From JAQVCM01 sp040403095 (GTDB taxonomy: Bacteria > Bacteroidota > Bacteroidia > Flavobacteriales_D > Crocinitomicaceae): a stretch of DNA of 64,000 nucleotides. Shown piece by piece: positions 54,636-63,090 of the stretch. The notes under the pieces were generated by a model. That model did not search any database and was not told the origin of the DNA. It was given only the letters and a program-made list of their open reading frames with translations. The stretch spans positions 62,001 to 126,000 of the forward strand of contig JBBALI010000006.1 of the NCBI GenBank assembly GCA_040403095.1, given 5' to 3'. The stretch's first letter is position 1, and every line of letters starts with the position of its first letter. A program made the translations under genes and the position numbers.

Positions 54636-55445
54636 CTACAGTTTCACTATCTTCTCAAAAACACCAGATTCTTGGTGGAAAGTCAAACTCGGCTCAATCT
54701 CATAAATCGCATACATCGTGGAGCCACTGCCGGACATGGAAGCGTAGATTGCTCCTTCATCGTATAGTTTTTGCTTCACATCAATCAAACTTGGATGGTA
54801 TTCAAAAACAGAATTTTCGAAATCATTTTTGAGTAAATTTTTCCAACGTTCAACTGGATGCGAAACGATGTCGACGACTGATTGAAAATGATCGTAAAAC
54901 TGAACTTTGGAGAACGCTTCTTTTGTGCTGACATGAATGCCAACATTCACCAATTTTAAATAGTAAGCCGATAAATCCAACTCAAAATAGGACAAAATCT
55001 CCCCTCTACCCTGTGCGATTTGTGGATTTTCTTTAATAAACAAAGGACAATCACTACCCAATTGTGCGGCTAAATTTTGCAATTTTTCCGTTGGTAAATT
55101 TAAATTGAAAAGCGAATTCAATCCTTTCAAAACAGCAGAAGCATTCGACGAACCGCCGCCCAAACCACCGCCCATCGGAATGATTTTATGCAAATGAATC
55201 GTCACATTCGGAATCTCATACTGAGAACGAATCAACTCAAAAGCTTTGATGCACAAATTGTTATTCTCATCCCCAGGGATATCCAAACCTGTCGATTGAA
55301 AAACAAAATCCTCAGAAGGAACGATTTCCAACACATCCGTAAATGGCAATTGATACATCAAAGTATCCAAATTGTGGAAACCATCTGCCCGTTTGTTGAG
55401 AATGTGCAGTCCTAAATTTATCTTACAAGGAGGAAATAAAATCAT
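54636..55445 (-). CDS. ispE: 4-diphosphocytidyl-2-C-methyl-D-erythritol kinase
   Basis: GHMP-family kinase of the MEP isoprenoid pathway, phosphorylating CDP-methylerythritol. The opening FPPCKINLGLHIL with catalytic-region Lys/Asn, the ATP loop PMGGGLGGGSSNASAVL (about residues 89-105), LGSDCPLFI and the C-terminal MSGSGSTMYAIY motif are all present. The 269-aa length is normal. Its products include undecaprenyl carriers used by the polysaccharide and cell-wall pathways. It is monocistronic, with the MITE-like element downstream. Confidence 0.97.
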   Translation of the reverse strand: MILFPPCKINLGLHILNKRADGFHNLDTLMYQLPFTDVLEIVPSEDFVFQSTGLDIPGDENNNLCIKAFELIRSQYEIPNVTIHLHKIIPMGGGLGGGSSNASAVLKGLNSLFNLNLPTEKLQNLAAQLGSDCPLFIKENPQIAQGRGEILSYFELDLSAYYLKLVNVGIHVSTKEAFSKVQFYDHFQSVVDIVSHPVERWKNLLKNDFENSVFEYHPSLIDVKQKLYDEGAIYASMSGSGSTMYAIYEIEPSLTFHQESGVFEKIVKL

Positions 55446-55569
55446 GGTTTAAAGATACAGAGAAATATCATTTCGTTTTGGTTTCAAGTAAATTGAAAAG
55501 ATAATTTAACACCTAAATCTCATCTTAAAAAAAATTGAAATCGATTTACAAACAATTGATATTGAACAT

Positions 55570-55604
55570 TTCCCCCTTCGGAGAGAGACAAAGAGGGAGG
55601 AAAA
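55570..55604. repeat. GC-richer imperfect hairpin upstream of accA
   Basis: A TTTCCCCCTTC stretch is followed by an AAAGAGGGAGGAAA stretch, forming an imperfect inverted repeat in otherwise AT-rich sequence. Similar 'CCCCCTTCGGAG' elements are a frequent intergenic motif in the phylum. The rest of the 55446-55742 gap shows nothing certain. Confidence 0.4.
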
Positions 55605-55742
55605 AATTTTTCACCTAACACAATGACTAACAATCATTTGAATAATTCATCATATGAATGCCGAATTTGAATGAATTTATCTCCATTTTTTGCATTTCAA
55701 ATGAAGTATTTTCGTAACTTTCGCCACCAAAATAGAATTTAT

Positions 55743-56696
55743 ATGTCAACTTATTTAGATTTTGAAGAACCGTTGAAGGCATTGGAAGAGCAAATCGCTC
55801 AAACCAAAGAAATTGGAGATTCAACAGATGTCGATATGGCAGATAAAGTTCATGCTTTAGAACAAAAATTAGCAGAAAAAACCAAAGAAATTTTCGCAGG
55901 ATTGACTCCTTGGCAACGTGTACAAATGTCTCGTCACCCAGATCGTCCTTATTCTTTGGCATATATCAATGCAATTTCAAACAATACTTTTCAAGAACTT
56001 CACGGCGATAGAAATGTAAAAGACGACAAAGCCATGATCGGTGGTTTTGGTTTGTTGGATGGTGAAACAGTCATGTTTATCGGACAACAAAAAGGTATCA
56101 ATACCAAAATGCGTCAATACAGAAATTTCGGTATGCCAAATCCTGAAGGATATAGAAAAGCTTTGAGATTGATGAAATTGGCAGAGAAATTCGGTAAACC
56201 AATCGTTACTTTCATTGACACTCCGGGAGCATTTCCAGGATTAGAAGCTGAAGAGCGTGGACAAGGCGAAGCAATCGCGCGCAATATCTACGAAATGATG
56301 CGATTGAAAGTGCCAGTAATTTGTATCATTATCGGTGAAGGTGCATCTGGTGGTGCATTGGGAATTGGTGTTGGTGACAAAGTAGTCATGTTAGAAAACA
56401 CTTGGTATTCGGTAATTTCTCCAGAATCTTGCTCTTCCATTCTTTGGAGAAGCTGGGAATTCAAAGAAACAGCTGCTGAAGCATTGAAATTGACTTCTAC
56501 AGACATGAAAAACAACAAATTAGTTGACGAAGTAATCATCGAACCTTTGAACGGTGCGCACAGAAGTCAAGAAGAAATGTTTGGAATTGTCAAAGAAAAC
56601 ATCAAAAATTACTTAAAAGAACTGAAAGCAATCGCTCCAGAAAAACGCATCAACGATCGAATAGATAAGTTTTGCGCGATGGGGGTTTGGGAGTGA
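55743..56696 (+). CDS. accA: acetyl-CoA carboxylase carboxyltransferase subunit alpha
   Basis: Transfers the carboxyl group from carboxybiotin to acetyl-CoA, giving malonyl-CoA for fatty acid synthesis. The start is the ATG at 55743 (MSTYLDFEEPL), giving 317 aa. An N-terminal coiled coil precedes RVQMSRHPDRPYSL. The oxyanion-hole glycine pairs of the crotonase-like fold lie in TPGAFPGLEAEERGQ and EGASGGALGIGVGD. It works with AccD, AccB and AccC, none of which is in the window. Confidence 0.97.
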   Translation: MSTYLDFEEPLKALEEQIAQTKEIGDSTDVDMADKVHALEQKLAEKTKEIFAGLTPWQRVQMSRHPDRPYSLAYINAISNNTFQELHGDRNVKDDKAMIGGFGLLDGETVMFIGQQKGINTKMRQYRNFGMPNPEGYRKALRLMKLAEKFGKPIVTFIDTPGAFPGLEAEERGQGEAIARNIYEMMRLKVPVICIIIGEGASGGALGIGVGDKVVMLENTWYSVISPESCSSILWRSWEFKETAAEALKLTSTDMKNNKLVDEVIIEPLNGAHRSQEEMFGIVKENIKNYLKELKAIAPEKRINDRIDKFCAMGVWE

Positions 56697-56710
56697 GAGA
56701 GGAGATTTTA

Positions 56711-56843
56711 AGATTTTAGGATATTAGGATTTTAAGACTTTGATTTTCGATAGTGCAGAAATTATCGCAAGAATTGCTCAGCAACTAAGAAAATCCAGTC
56801 TTAAAGTTGCATTGTAACGACTCCTAAAATTTTAATATATTAA
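56711..56843. repeat. MITE-like element, degenerate copy 1
   Basis: Left arm begins AGATTTTAGGATATTAGGAT and the right arm CTCCTAAAATTTTAATAT is its partial reverse complement. The interior contains TTAAAGTTGC. It closely matches the better preserved copy at 56875-57013. Confidence 0.7.
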
Positions 56844-56874
56844 AGCGAAGCGGGTCTTTTTTTTCGAGACTTTA

Positions 56875-57013
56875 AGATTTTAGGATATTATGATTTTAAG
56901 ACTTTGATTTTTTTTCAATATTGAAATTATTGTTAAGTTGCAAAGCAACCAATAAAATAAAAGTCTTAAAGTTGCGTAGCAACGACTCCTAAAATCTTAA
57001 TATCCTAATATCT
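56875..57013. repeat. MITE-like element, copy 2, abutting the yafY-type gene
   Basis: Terminal inverted repeats of 28 bases match at about 23 positions (56875-56902 against 56986-57013). Inside are two perfect hairpins with stem GTTGC/GCAAC (56936-56948 and 56980-56992 region). It ends eight bases before the ATG of the downstream regulator, so it supplies that gene's leader and probably its promoter region. Confidence 0.7.
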
Positions 57014-57021
57014 AAAAAAAA

Positions 57022-57975
57022 ATGAATCGTATTGAACGAATATCTGCTATTTTAATCCAACTGCAATCAAAAAAAGTTGTGAAAGGGCAGGAAATTGCGG
57101 ATCGTTTTTCGATTAGTTTGCGGACGGCTTACCGCGATATTCGGGCATTGGAAATGTCTGGAGTGCCGCTAACTGGGGAAGCTGGGGTTGGTTATTCATT
57201 GGTGGATGGCTATAGATTGCCGCCTATTTCATTTTCTAAAGAAGAAGCGCTGGCTTTTTTGACTGCCGAAAAATTGGTGGAAAAATTTACCGATACAAAA
57301 ACGACTTCCGATTATCAATCCGCGCTGTATAAAATTAAGTCGGTGCTGAAATCTGATGAAAAGGAACACCTCGAACGATTGGAAGATAAAATCGAAATTG
57401 TAAGAAATTATGATTATCCGTTTGAAGATAATTCAGAGAACCACATTCCAACGATTTTAAACAGTATTGCAAACAAAAAAGTGCTGAAAATCAATTATTT
57501 TGCCAACCACAACAGAGAACATACCGAACGAACGGTTGAGCCTGTTGGCATCTTTTTGATGGGTGAACGTTGGCATTTAATTGCCTTTTGTTTGTTGCGC
57601 AGCGATTACCGAAATTTTCGCATCGATCGCATTTCTAAGAGCGAAAAAACCAACGAAGACTTTTCTAAAAAACATCCTTCGCTGAAAAAATACTTGAAGG
57701 AACTGACGAAAGAGACGCAAGAATTGTCTGCAATCAAAATTCAGGCAAATAACAGATGTTTAAAATACTTGGGGGAACAGAAATATTACCATGGTTTTAT
57801 CAGCGAAAAAACGCAGGACGAATTCACCGAAATGGAATTTCTTTGTTCCTCGATAGAAGGCTTTGCGCGCTGGTTTATCATGTTTGGTGATGAAGCAGAA
57901 ATTGTGCATCCGCCAATTTTGAAAAAAAGAGTACACGACTTGGCCAATGAAATTATCGCTAAATTGAAAAATTAA
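57022..57975 (+). CDS. YafY-family transcriptional regulator (HTH_11 plus WYL domain)
   Basis: A 317-aa DNA-binding regulator. The N-terminal winged helix (RIERISAILIQLQSKKVVKGQEIADRF, then SLRTAYRDIRALE) is followed by a WYL ligand-sensing domain around residues 145-215, where the WYL motif itself reads WHL. WYL proteins bind nucleic acid or nucleotide ligands. It is followed 61 bases downstream by a DinB-family gene, a frequent pairing. It probably controls that gene. Its 5' region consists of the MITE-like repeats. Confidence 0.92.
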   Translation: MNRIERISAILIQLQSKKVVKGQEIADRFSISLRTAYRDIRALEMSGVPLTGEAGVGYSLVDGYRLPPISFSKEEALAFLTAEKLVEKFTDTKTTSDYQSALYKIKSVLKSDEKEHLERLEDKIEIVRNYDYPFEDNSENHIPTILNSIANKKVLKINYFANHNREHTERTVEPVGIFLMGERWHLIAFCLLRSDYRNFRIDRISKSEKTNEDFSKKHPSLKKYLKELTKETQELSAIKIQANNRCLKYLGEQKYYHGFISEKTQDEFTEMEFLCSSIEGFARWFIMFGDEAEIVHPPILKKRVHDLANEIIAKLKN

Positions 57976-58036
57976 AATTCCTGCTGACATACTGTTGACA
58001 CATTCAGACATTACTTTTGATAAAAAAATAATCGTT

Positions 58037-58537
58037 ATGATCACATTTATGCAATCGTTCTTGAAAGAACTAGAACACGAAACCATTGGAACACGTAAAA
58101 TGTTGGCCTTGGTGAAATCAGAAGACATGGATTTCAAACCTCATGAAAAAAGTATGAAAATGAAAGATTTAGCCATTCATATTGCTGATCTTCCAACTTG
58201 GATTACGATGGCAATCAATACTTCTGAACTTGATTTTGCCACTTCGCCTTACAACCCGAAAGAATGTAATTCAGGCGAAGAATTAGTCGATTATTTCAAT
58301 AAAAGTGTGGAAGAAGCAAGTCAATTGTTGGCAAGTGCTTCAGACGACATTTTGGAAGACACTTGGACTTTGAGAAACGGTGAAATTGTTTACATGCAAA
58401 TGCCGAAACTCGACACCATTCGCCACAGTTTTAGTCAAATGGTGCACCACCGCGCACAACTTGGTATTTACTTGCGCTTACTCAACATCCCGATTCCAGG
58501 TGTTTATGGCCCAAGTGCTGACGAGCAAGGAATGTAG
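58037..58537 (+). CDS. DinB-family (DUF664-like) metal-binding four-helix protein
   Basis: About 166 aa. The start is the ATG at 58037 (MITFMQSFLKELEHET); upstream in-frame codons are not conserved-looking. Three histidines expected to bind a metal are visible in LAIHIADL, and in RHSFSQMVHHRAQLGIYLR near the C-terminus. DinB/YfiT-fold proteins are thiol-dependent transferases or hydrolases of uncertain substrate. The gene probably forms an operon with the YafY-type regulator and ends at a terminator. Confidence 0.9.
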   Translation: MITFMQSFLKELEHETIGTRKMLALVKSEDMDFKPHEKSMKMKDLAIHIADLPTWITMAINTSELDFATSPYNPKECNSGEELVDYFNKSVEEASQLLASASDDILEDTWTLRNGEIVYMQMPKLDTIRHSFSQMVHHRAQLGIYLRLLNIPIPGVYGPSADEQGM

Positions 58538-58559
58538 TGAAATGAAATAGAATGAATTG

Positions 58560-58587
58560 AAGCCTAAAACTTGATTGTTTTAGGCTT
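58560..58587 (+). terminator. intrinsic terminator after the DinB-family gene
   Basis: Stem AAGCCTAAAAC (58560-58570) with GTTTTAGGCTT (58577-58587), 6-base loop, then a T run. A diverged relative lies at 59990-60015. Confidence 0.93.
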
Positions 58588-58602
58588 TTTTAATATTAAG
58601 AA

Positions 58603-59484
58603 CTATTTCGAACTGTACCTCGATTTAAATTCTGATGGTGTTTCGCCTGTGATTTTTTTGAAAGTCCTTGAAAAATAGGCCTGTTCTTCAAAACCAAGAT
58701 CTTCGGCGATTTCGTTGATGTTTTTAGTTGAATTGGACAACAATCGTTTGGCTTCGAGGAGCACGCGCTCCATAATCATCGTGGAAGTTGTTTTCCCGAC
58801 CGAATTCTGTACGATTCTATTCAGATGTTTGGCAGTCATATTCATCCAACTGGCATATTGTGCGGGAGATTTTTCTTTTTCAAAATGCAGATCAATCAAA
58901 GATTCCAACTGTTTTAATTTCTCCGAATACATATTCGTTTTGTGAACAACGCCTGTGTTTTGCTCCAAATAAATCCGTGAAAGGTCGATATAAAGTAGAT
59001 CGATTAAGCTGATTATTTTCCGGGATTTATACATTTTTTCAGATTCATATTCCAACAAAACTTCTTGAAAACGGATTGACATATTTTGCGTCAGCGCTTC
59101 TGTCAACAGCAGGAAAGGTGAATTTTGGGTAGTGTAAAAGAATGGATAAATTGAAAGTGCGTTTTGTGCAAAGTTGAAATTGTAAAAACTTTCCGAGTGA
59201 AAGAAAATAAACCCTTCAATGTCGCTAGACAACTCCCAATAATGCGTTTGCCCCGGATTGAGCAAAAAAACGCTCCCACGCTGAACATCAAATCTTTCAA
59301 AATCAATTTCATGAAAGCCTGTTCCTTGTGTAAAAAGAACAACCAAATAAAAATTATGCTTGTGTGGAACTGAAATTGAATGGTGATGCTTAACGAGGTG
59401 TTCGGAAAAAATATTCGCGTAAAAATCAGATTTATTTTCAAATTTATCAAATTGTTTGATATCCAATATCGAAGTATTTTCCAT
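58603..59484 (-). CDS. AraC-family transcriptional regulator
   Basis: A 293-aa regulator. The N-terminal cupin-like effector domain (HKHNFYLVVLFTQGTGFHEIDF, then LNPGQTHYWEL) resembles AraC_binding. The C-terminal double helix-turn-helix (about residues 190-290) ends with the family signature INEIAEDLGFEEQAYFSRTFKKITGETPSEFKSRY. The effector is unknown. It is transcribed divergently from the DUF983 gene. Confidence 0.93.
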   Translation of the reverse strand: MENTSILDIKQFDKFENKSDFYANIFSEHLVKHHHSISVPHKHNFYLVVLFTQGTGFHEIDFERFDVQRGSVFLLNPGQTHYWELSSDIEGFIFFHSESFYNFNFAQNALSIYPFFYTTQNSPFLLLTEALTQNMSIRFQEVLLEYESEKMYKSRKIISLIDLLYIDLSRIYLEQNTGVVHKTNMYSEKLKQLESLIDLHFEKEKSPAQYASWMNMTAKHLNRIVQNSVGKTTSTMIMERVLLEAKRLLSNSTKNINEIAEDLGFEEQAYFSRTFKKITGETPSEFKSRYSSK

Positions 59485-59562
59485 GAGGTAAAATTAATAA
59501 AAATGTCCTTTTTGTCCTAATCTTAGCGTTTTTTATTCATTTACTAAACTATGGTAATGTCT

Positions 59563-59570
59563 TAAATTTG
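59563..59570 (+). promoter_or_regulatory. predicted -7 promoter element of the DUF983 gene
   Basis: TAAATTTG matches TANNTTTG and lies 12 bases before the ATG at 59583. This argues against the upstream TTG start that would lie inside the element. Confidence 0.5.
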
Positions 59571-59582
59571 TGGTATAAAACA

Positions 59583-59936
59583 ATGAGCTTTATGACCAAT
59601 TTTCAAGGAATCATCAGCGGTAAATGTCCCAAATGTAAAAACGGGAAAATATTTGAAAACAAGGGAAATCTATTTTTGTTGAAAGAACCCAAAATGCATT
59701 CGCATTGCACCCATTGCGGTTACCGATTTGAAAAAGAACCTGGATATTTTATCGGTTCATTGTACGTGAGTTACGGGTTGGCTGTCGCAGAATTACTCAC
59801 CTTGTTTATCCTCATTAATCCCATTATTAATTCTGTTTACTGGATCTTGAGCATTATGATTACCGTTTTGATTTTGCTCAGTTTTTTCAATTTTCGAAAT
59901 GCAAGGACGATTTGGATTTATATTTTTCAGACTTGA
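59583..59936 (+). CDS. DUF983 family membrane protein
   Basis: A 117-aa protein. Two CxxC pairs, GKCPKCKNGKIF and HCTHCGYRF, form a small zinc-ribbon-like head. Two hydrophobic segments follow (VSYGLAVAELLTLFILINPI and VYWILSIMITVLILLSFF). This is the DUF983 layout. The function is unknown; relatives in proteobacteria lie near cytochrome oxidase genes. The start ATG at 59583 (MSFMTNF) fits the predicted promoter; an ATG three codons later is also possible. Confidence 0.9.
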   Translation: MSFMTNFQGIISGKCPKCKNGKIFENKGNLFLLKEPKMHSHCTHCGYRFEKEPGYFIGSLYVSYGLAVAELLTLFILINPIINSVYWILSIMITVLILLSFFNFRNARTIWIYIFQT

Positions 59937-59989
59937 AAAGGGAAGTGTTGGATAGTAAGAATTTAGTGGGATGAAATTGGATAAATTGG

Positions 59990-60015
59990 AGTCTGAAACT
60001 TGTGGGTTTTGGGCT
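59990..60015 (+). terminator. wobble-rich terminator after the DUF983 gene
   Basis: AGTCTGAAAC (59990-59999) pairs with GTTTTGGGCT (60006-60015) when G-U pairs are allowed in the + strand RNA, followed by TTTTTC. It resembles the terminator at 58560-58587, including flanking sequence. Confidence 0.6.
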
Positions 60016-60066
60016 TTTTCTTGTTGTTGGAAATTAACAAGTTAAAGTTGCAAAAAACTTAAATAT

Positions 60067-60082
60067 GCTTACAATTGTAAGC
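60067..60082. promoter_or_regulatory. perfect 16-bp palindrome, candidate operator of the controller gene
   Basis: GCTTACAATTGTAAGC is a perfect inverted repeat. It lies 36 bases upstream of the XRE gene start in an otherwise very AT-rich stretch. Controller proteins of restriction-modification systems bind such dyads to autoregulate. Confidence 0.65.
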
Positions 60083-60118
60083 GGTCAATCAAAATACTAT
60101 TAAATACTTTTATTATAA

Positions 60119-60349
60119 ATGAATATTAAGGAAAAATTTGGATTTCGAGTAAAATTTTTACGCGAAAAAAAAGGCTACTCAATAGAACATTTAGCCAATG
60201 TTGCTGATGTTGACAGAAACTATTTATCAGCGATTGAAAAAGGAAAAAGAAACTGTTCACTTGAAATTCAAGAAAAATTGATTTTGAGTTTGGAGATAGG
60301 AATTTCTGATTTTTTTAATGATACAATTTTTAAAAATGAAACAAGATAA
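60119..60349 (+). CDS. XRE-family regulator, probable controller (C) protein
   Basis: A 76-aa helix-turn-helix protein: FGFRVKFLREKKGYSIEHLANVADVDRNYLSAIEKGKRN covers the five-helix XRE fold, ending with ISDFF. Size and layout match C proteins that time the expression of restriction-modification genes. It overlaps the methyltransferase gene start, so both are co-transcribed, and a perfect palindrome lies just upstream. The autoregulatory role is inferred from context. Confidence 0.88.
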   Translation: MNIKEKFGFRVKFLREKKGYSIEHLANVADVDRNYLSAIEKGKRNCSLEIQEKLILSLEIGISDFFNDTIFKNETR

Positions 60350-61574
60350 ACTTACTTTTATAGACCTATTTGCAGGTGCTGGAGGACTTTCTGAGGGCTT
60401 CATTAGAGCTGGATTCAACCCAATTGCACATGTTGAAATGAATAAAGATGCTTGTGATACACTTAGAACAAGAACTTGTTTTCATTATTTAAAGGATAAT
60501 AATAGAATTGACGAATATTACGGCTATTTGAAAGGACAAATTACAAGGGATGAGCTTTGGGAAAAACTACCAAAAAACTTGTATGATTCTATTTTCAATA
60601 CAGAAATTTCATCTGAAACATTACCAATTTTATTTGACAAAATTGACAAATTAGTTGGCAAAAGTAAAGTAGATATGGTAATTGGTGGACCACCTTGCCA
60701 AGCATACTCGATTGCAGGAAGAGCAAGAGATCCAAAAGGAATGACTGAAGATCCAAGAAATTTTTTGTACAAGTATTATGTTGAATTCTTAAATAGATAC
60801 AAACCTAAAATGTTTGTTTTCGAAAATGTTCCGGGAATTCTATCTGCAAATAATGGTGATTACTTAAAAATGATATTTGATGCTGTTCGCGAAGTAGGTT
60901 ACGATTTAAATTACAGAACACTTAATGCAAAAAACTTCAATGTTTTACAAGACAGAAAAAGGGTAATTATTATCGGTTGGAAAACAGAACTTGGGTTGAA
61001 ATACCCTGAATTTGAAGAAATTGAAAATAATAATAAAATCATAGATGATTTGTTCTCTGATTTACCAAAAATCCAGAATGGTGGTGGTAATTATGGCACG
61101 GTAAAATACACAAAACAAACTACAGAGTACCTAGAAGCAAATAAAATTCGAAATGGTATTGATTTTACAACGCAACATATTGCCAGACCAAACAATGAGA
61201 ATGATTTGGAAATATATAAGATTGCAGTCAAACAGTGGGTCAAAGAGAAAAAGCGTTTGAACTACGCTGAATTGCCTGAACGATTAATAAAGCACAATAA
61301 TCGAGATTCATTTAAAAATCGTTTTCAAGTTGTTAATCATGATGGAATTTCACACACCGTTGTCGCCCACATTGCAATGGATGGACATTATTATATACAT
61401 CCAGATGTAAAACAAAACCGATCAATTACTGTTCGAGAAGCTGCACGAATTCAATCATTTCCAGATGATTTTTATTTTGAGTCGAGCAGAACAGCTGCTT
61501 TTAAACAAATTGGAAATGCTGTTCCGGTTCTGATGGCTGAAGGAATTGCTGAAAAAATAAAAGAAATGATCTAA
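60336..61574 (+). CDS. DNA (cytosine-5-)-methyltransferase
   Basis: A C5-cytosine methyltransferase of about 412 aa. Motif I is FIDLFAGAGGLSEGF, motif IV GGPPCQAYS carries the catalytic Cys (about residue 121), motif VI is ENVPG, motif VIII QDRKRV, and motifs IX and X are TVREAARIQSFPDDF and QIGNAVPV. About 50 residues are inserted between motifs I and IV. The start is either the ATG at 60318 or that at 60336; the latter begins directly before the core and is used here. It overlaps the controller gene. The recognition sequence cannot be read from the protein. Confidence 0.95.
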   Translation: MKQDKLTFIDLFAGAGGLSEGFIRAGFNPIAHVEMNKDACDTLRTRTCFHYLKDNNRIDEYYGYLKGQITRDELWEKLPKNLYDSIFNTEISSETLPILFDKIDKLVGKSKVDMVIGGPPCQAYSIAGRARDPKGMTEDPRNFLYKYYVEFLNRYKPKMFVFENVPGILSANNGDYLKMIFDAVREVGYDLNYRTLNAKNFNVLQDRKRVIIIGWKTELGLKYPEFEEIENNNKIIDDLFSDLPKIQNGGGNYGTVKYTKQTTEYLEANKIRNGIDFTTQHIARPNNENDLEIYKIAVKQWVKEKKRLNYAELPERLIKHNNRDSFKNRFQVVNHDGISHTVVAHIAMDGHYYIHPDVKQNRSITVREAARIQSFPDDFYFESSRTAAFKQIGNAVPVLMAEGIAEKIKEMI

Positions 61575-61586
61575 TCTAATAAAAAT

Positions 61587-63083
61587 ATGCCTACATACGA
61601 ACTAGCAAATCCAAATCCAGAATTTCTGATTAAATCGATTGCGGAACAAGGTTATAGTTTAGAAACAGCTTTGGCTGATTTAATGGATAATTCTATTACC
61701 GCTAATGCCACAAGAATTGAAGTTTTGACTAAAATAGATGAAGAACCTTTTACTCTTTTTCTTAGTGATAATGGAGATGGAATGAGTTTTGAATCTTTAA
61801 AAAGAAATATGCAATTCCCAAGCAAATCGCCAGAAGATTCAAGAGATCCAAATGATTTAGGACGGTTTGGTTTAGGTTTAAAAACAGCTTCGTTCTCTCA
61901 AACAAGAGTTTTCACTGTTTTAACGAGAAAAAAAGGAAGTGCTTTATTTTCAGGTCTCACTTGGGATGTTAAACATCTTAAAGATTCTGGAAAATGGGAA
62001 ATGATAATAAATTCTGATAAAGAAATCGCTGAAATTTTAGAGCAACTTAATAACATATCAAATGACCATCAAAATAGTTCAAATGACTTCATACCTAATA
62101 CAATCGTAGTTTGGAAAGGCTTATACAAGTTTGAAAATTTTTTAGATGTTAAAAATAAGCAAGATGCTTTAAAAGAAGAAATAACCAATACAACTAAAGA
62201 GTATTTGTCAATAGTCTTTCATAAATTTATGGAAAGACAAACAAATCAAATTGTTATCAGAATCAATAATACCTTAGTCACACCATTTAATCCTTTTCCA
62301 AATGAAAACATAAGGGCTTTAGAACCCCTTCAAAAGGAATTCAGCAAAGACATTGTTAAGATTCAAGGTTTCGTTTTACCAAACAGAAGTATTAAAGAAA
62401 CCAAAGAAAATTTTAATACTTGGACTCCAATAAACAAAAGCTTAATGGATATGGAGGGTTTATATATTTATCGAGCTGATAGATTAATTTTATTTGGTGG
62501 CTGGAATGGATTGATAAAAAAAATGCCCAAACTCCAACTAGGAAGACTTAAAATTGAAATTGGTAACAAAGTTGATCATTTGTTTCATTTGAATGTCGCA
62601 AAATCACAAATTAATATTCCACATGATTTAAAAAATTCTTTTTTACGTGCTATTGTAGAGCTTAAAACCGAAGCCCATAAAGAGTTTAGCAATAGGATTT
62701 TAACAGAAGTTCCTATCAAACAAAAAGTAGAAAAAACAAGACTTTTTTATAAGGTTTATACTAATAAGGGCACTTTGATGAGTTTTAATTTCGGTTATCC
62801 AATTCTTAATTCATTAATTGAATCATTAGACAAAAATCAAAGGTCAAAATTAAATTTTATATTAAAAATCAGTGCTAACACGATCAATGAAATTAGGGAA
62901 GTTGATAATGTCGCTATTACGGGAGATGCTGAAAAGGATGGTATTACGATAGATGATATAATCAATTCAATAAGTGAACTTCTAAAAATAGGTCTGACAA
63001 AAGAACAAATCAAGAAGGATATTTTACCAAATCTTGGAATAAAAATCAACGAACACGAAGAAATTTCAAACCTATTAAATTAA
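61587..63083 (+). CDS. GHKL (Hsp90-like) ATPase, MORC/MutL-like, defence-associated
   Basis: A 498-aa protein with an N-terminal GHKL ATP-binding domain. The N-box reads DLMDNSITANA (Asn-35), G1 is SDNGDGM (61-66), and G2 is RFGLGLKTAS (93-102). An S5-like second domain follows, with a conserved-looking lysine segment (HLNVAKSQINIPHDL). The general-base acidic residue is Asp-31 rather than the usual Glu. Such MutL/MORC-like ATPases are known partners of C5-methyltransferases and Z1-domain proteins in bacterial restriction-modification-like islands. It follows the methyltransferase by 12 bases. Confidence 0.88.
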   Translation: MPTYELANPNPEFLIKSIAEQGYSLETALADLMDNSITANATRIEVLTKIDEEPFTLFLSDNGDGMSFESLKRNMQFPSKSPEDSRDPNDLGRFGLGLKTASFSQTRVFTVLTRKKGSALFSGLTWDVKHLKDSGKWEMIINSDKEIAEILEQLNNISNDHQNSSNDFIPNTIVVWKGLYKFENFLDVKNKQDALKEEITNTTKEYLSIVFHKFMERQTNQIVIRINNTLVTPFNPFPNENIRALEPLQKEFSKDIVKIQGFVLPNRSIKETKENFNTWTPINKSLMDMEGLYIYRADRLILFGGWNGLIKKMPKLQLGRLKIEIGNKVDHLFHLNVAKSQINIPHDLKNSFLRAIVELKTEAHKEFSNRILTEVPIKQKVEKTRLFYKVYTNKGTLMSFNFGYPILNSLIESLDKNQRSKLNFILKISANTINEIREVDNVAITGDAEKDGITIDDIINSISELLKIGLTKEQIKKDILPNLGIKINEHEEISNLLN

Positions 63084-63090
63084 ATCATTT

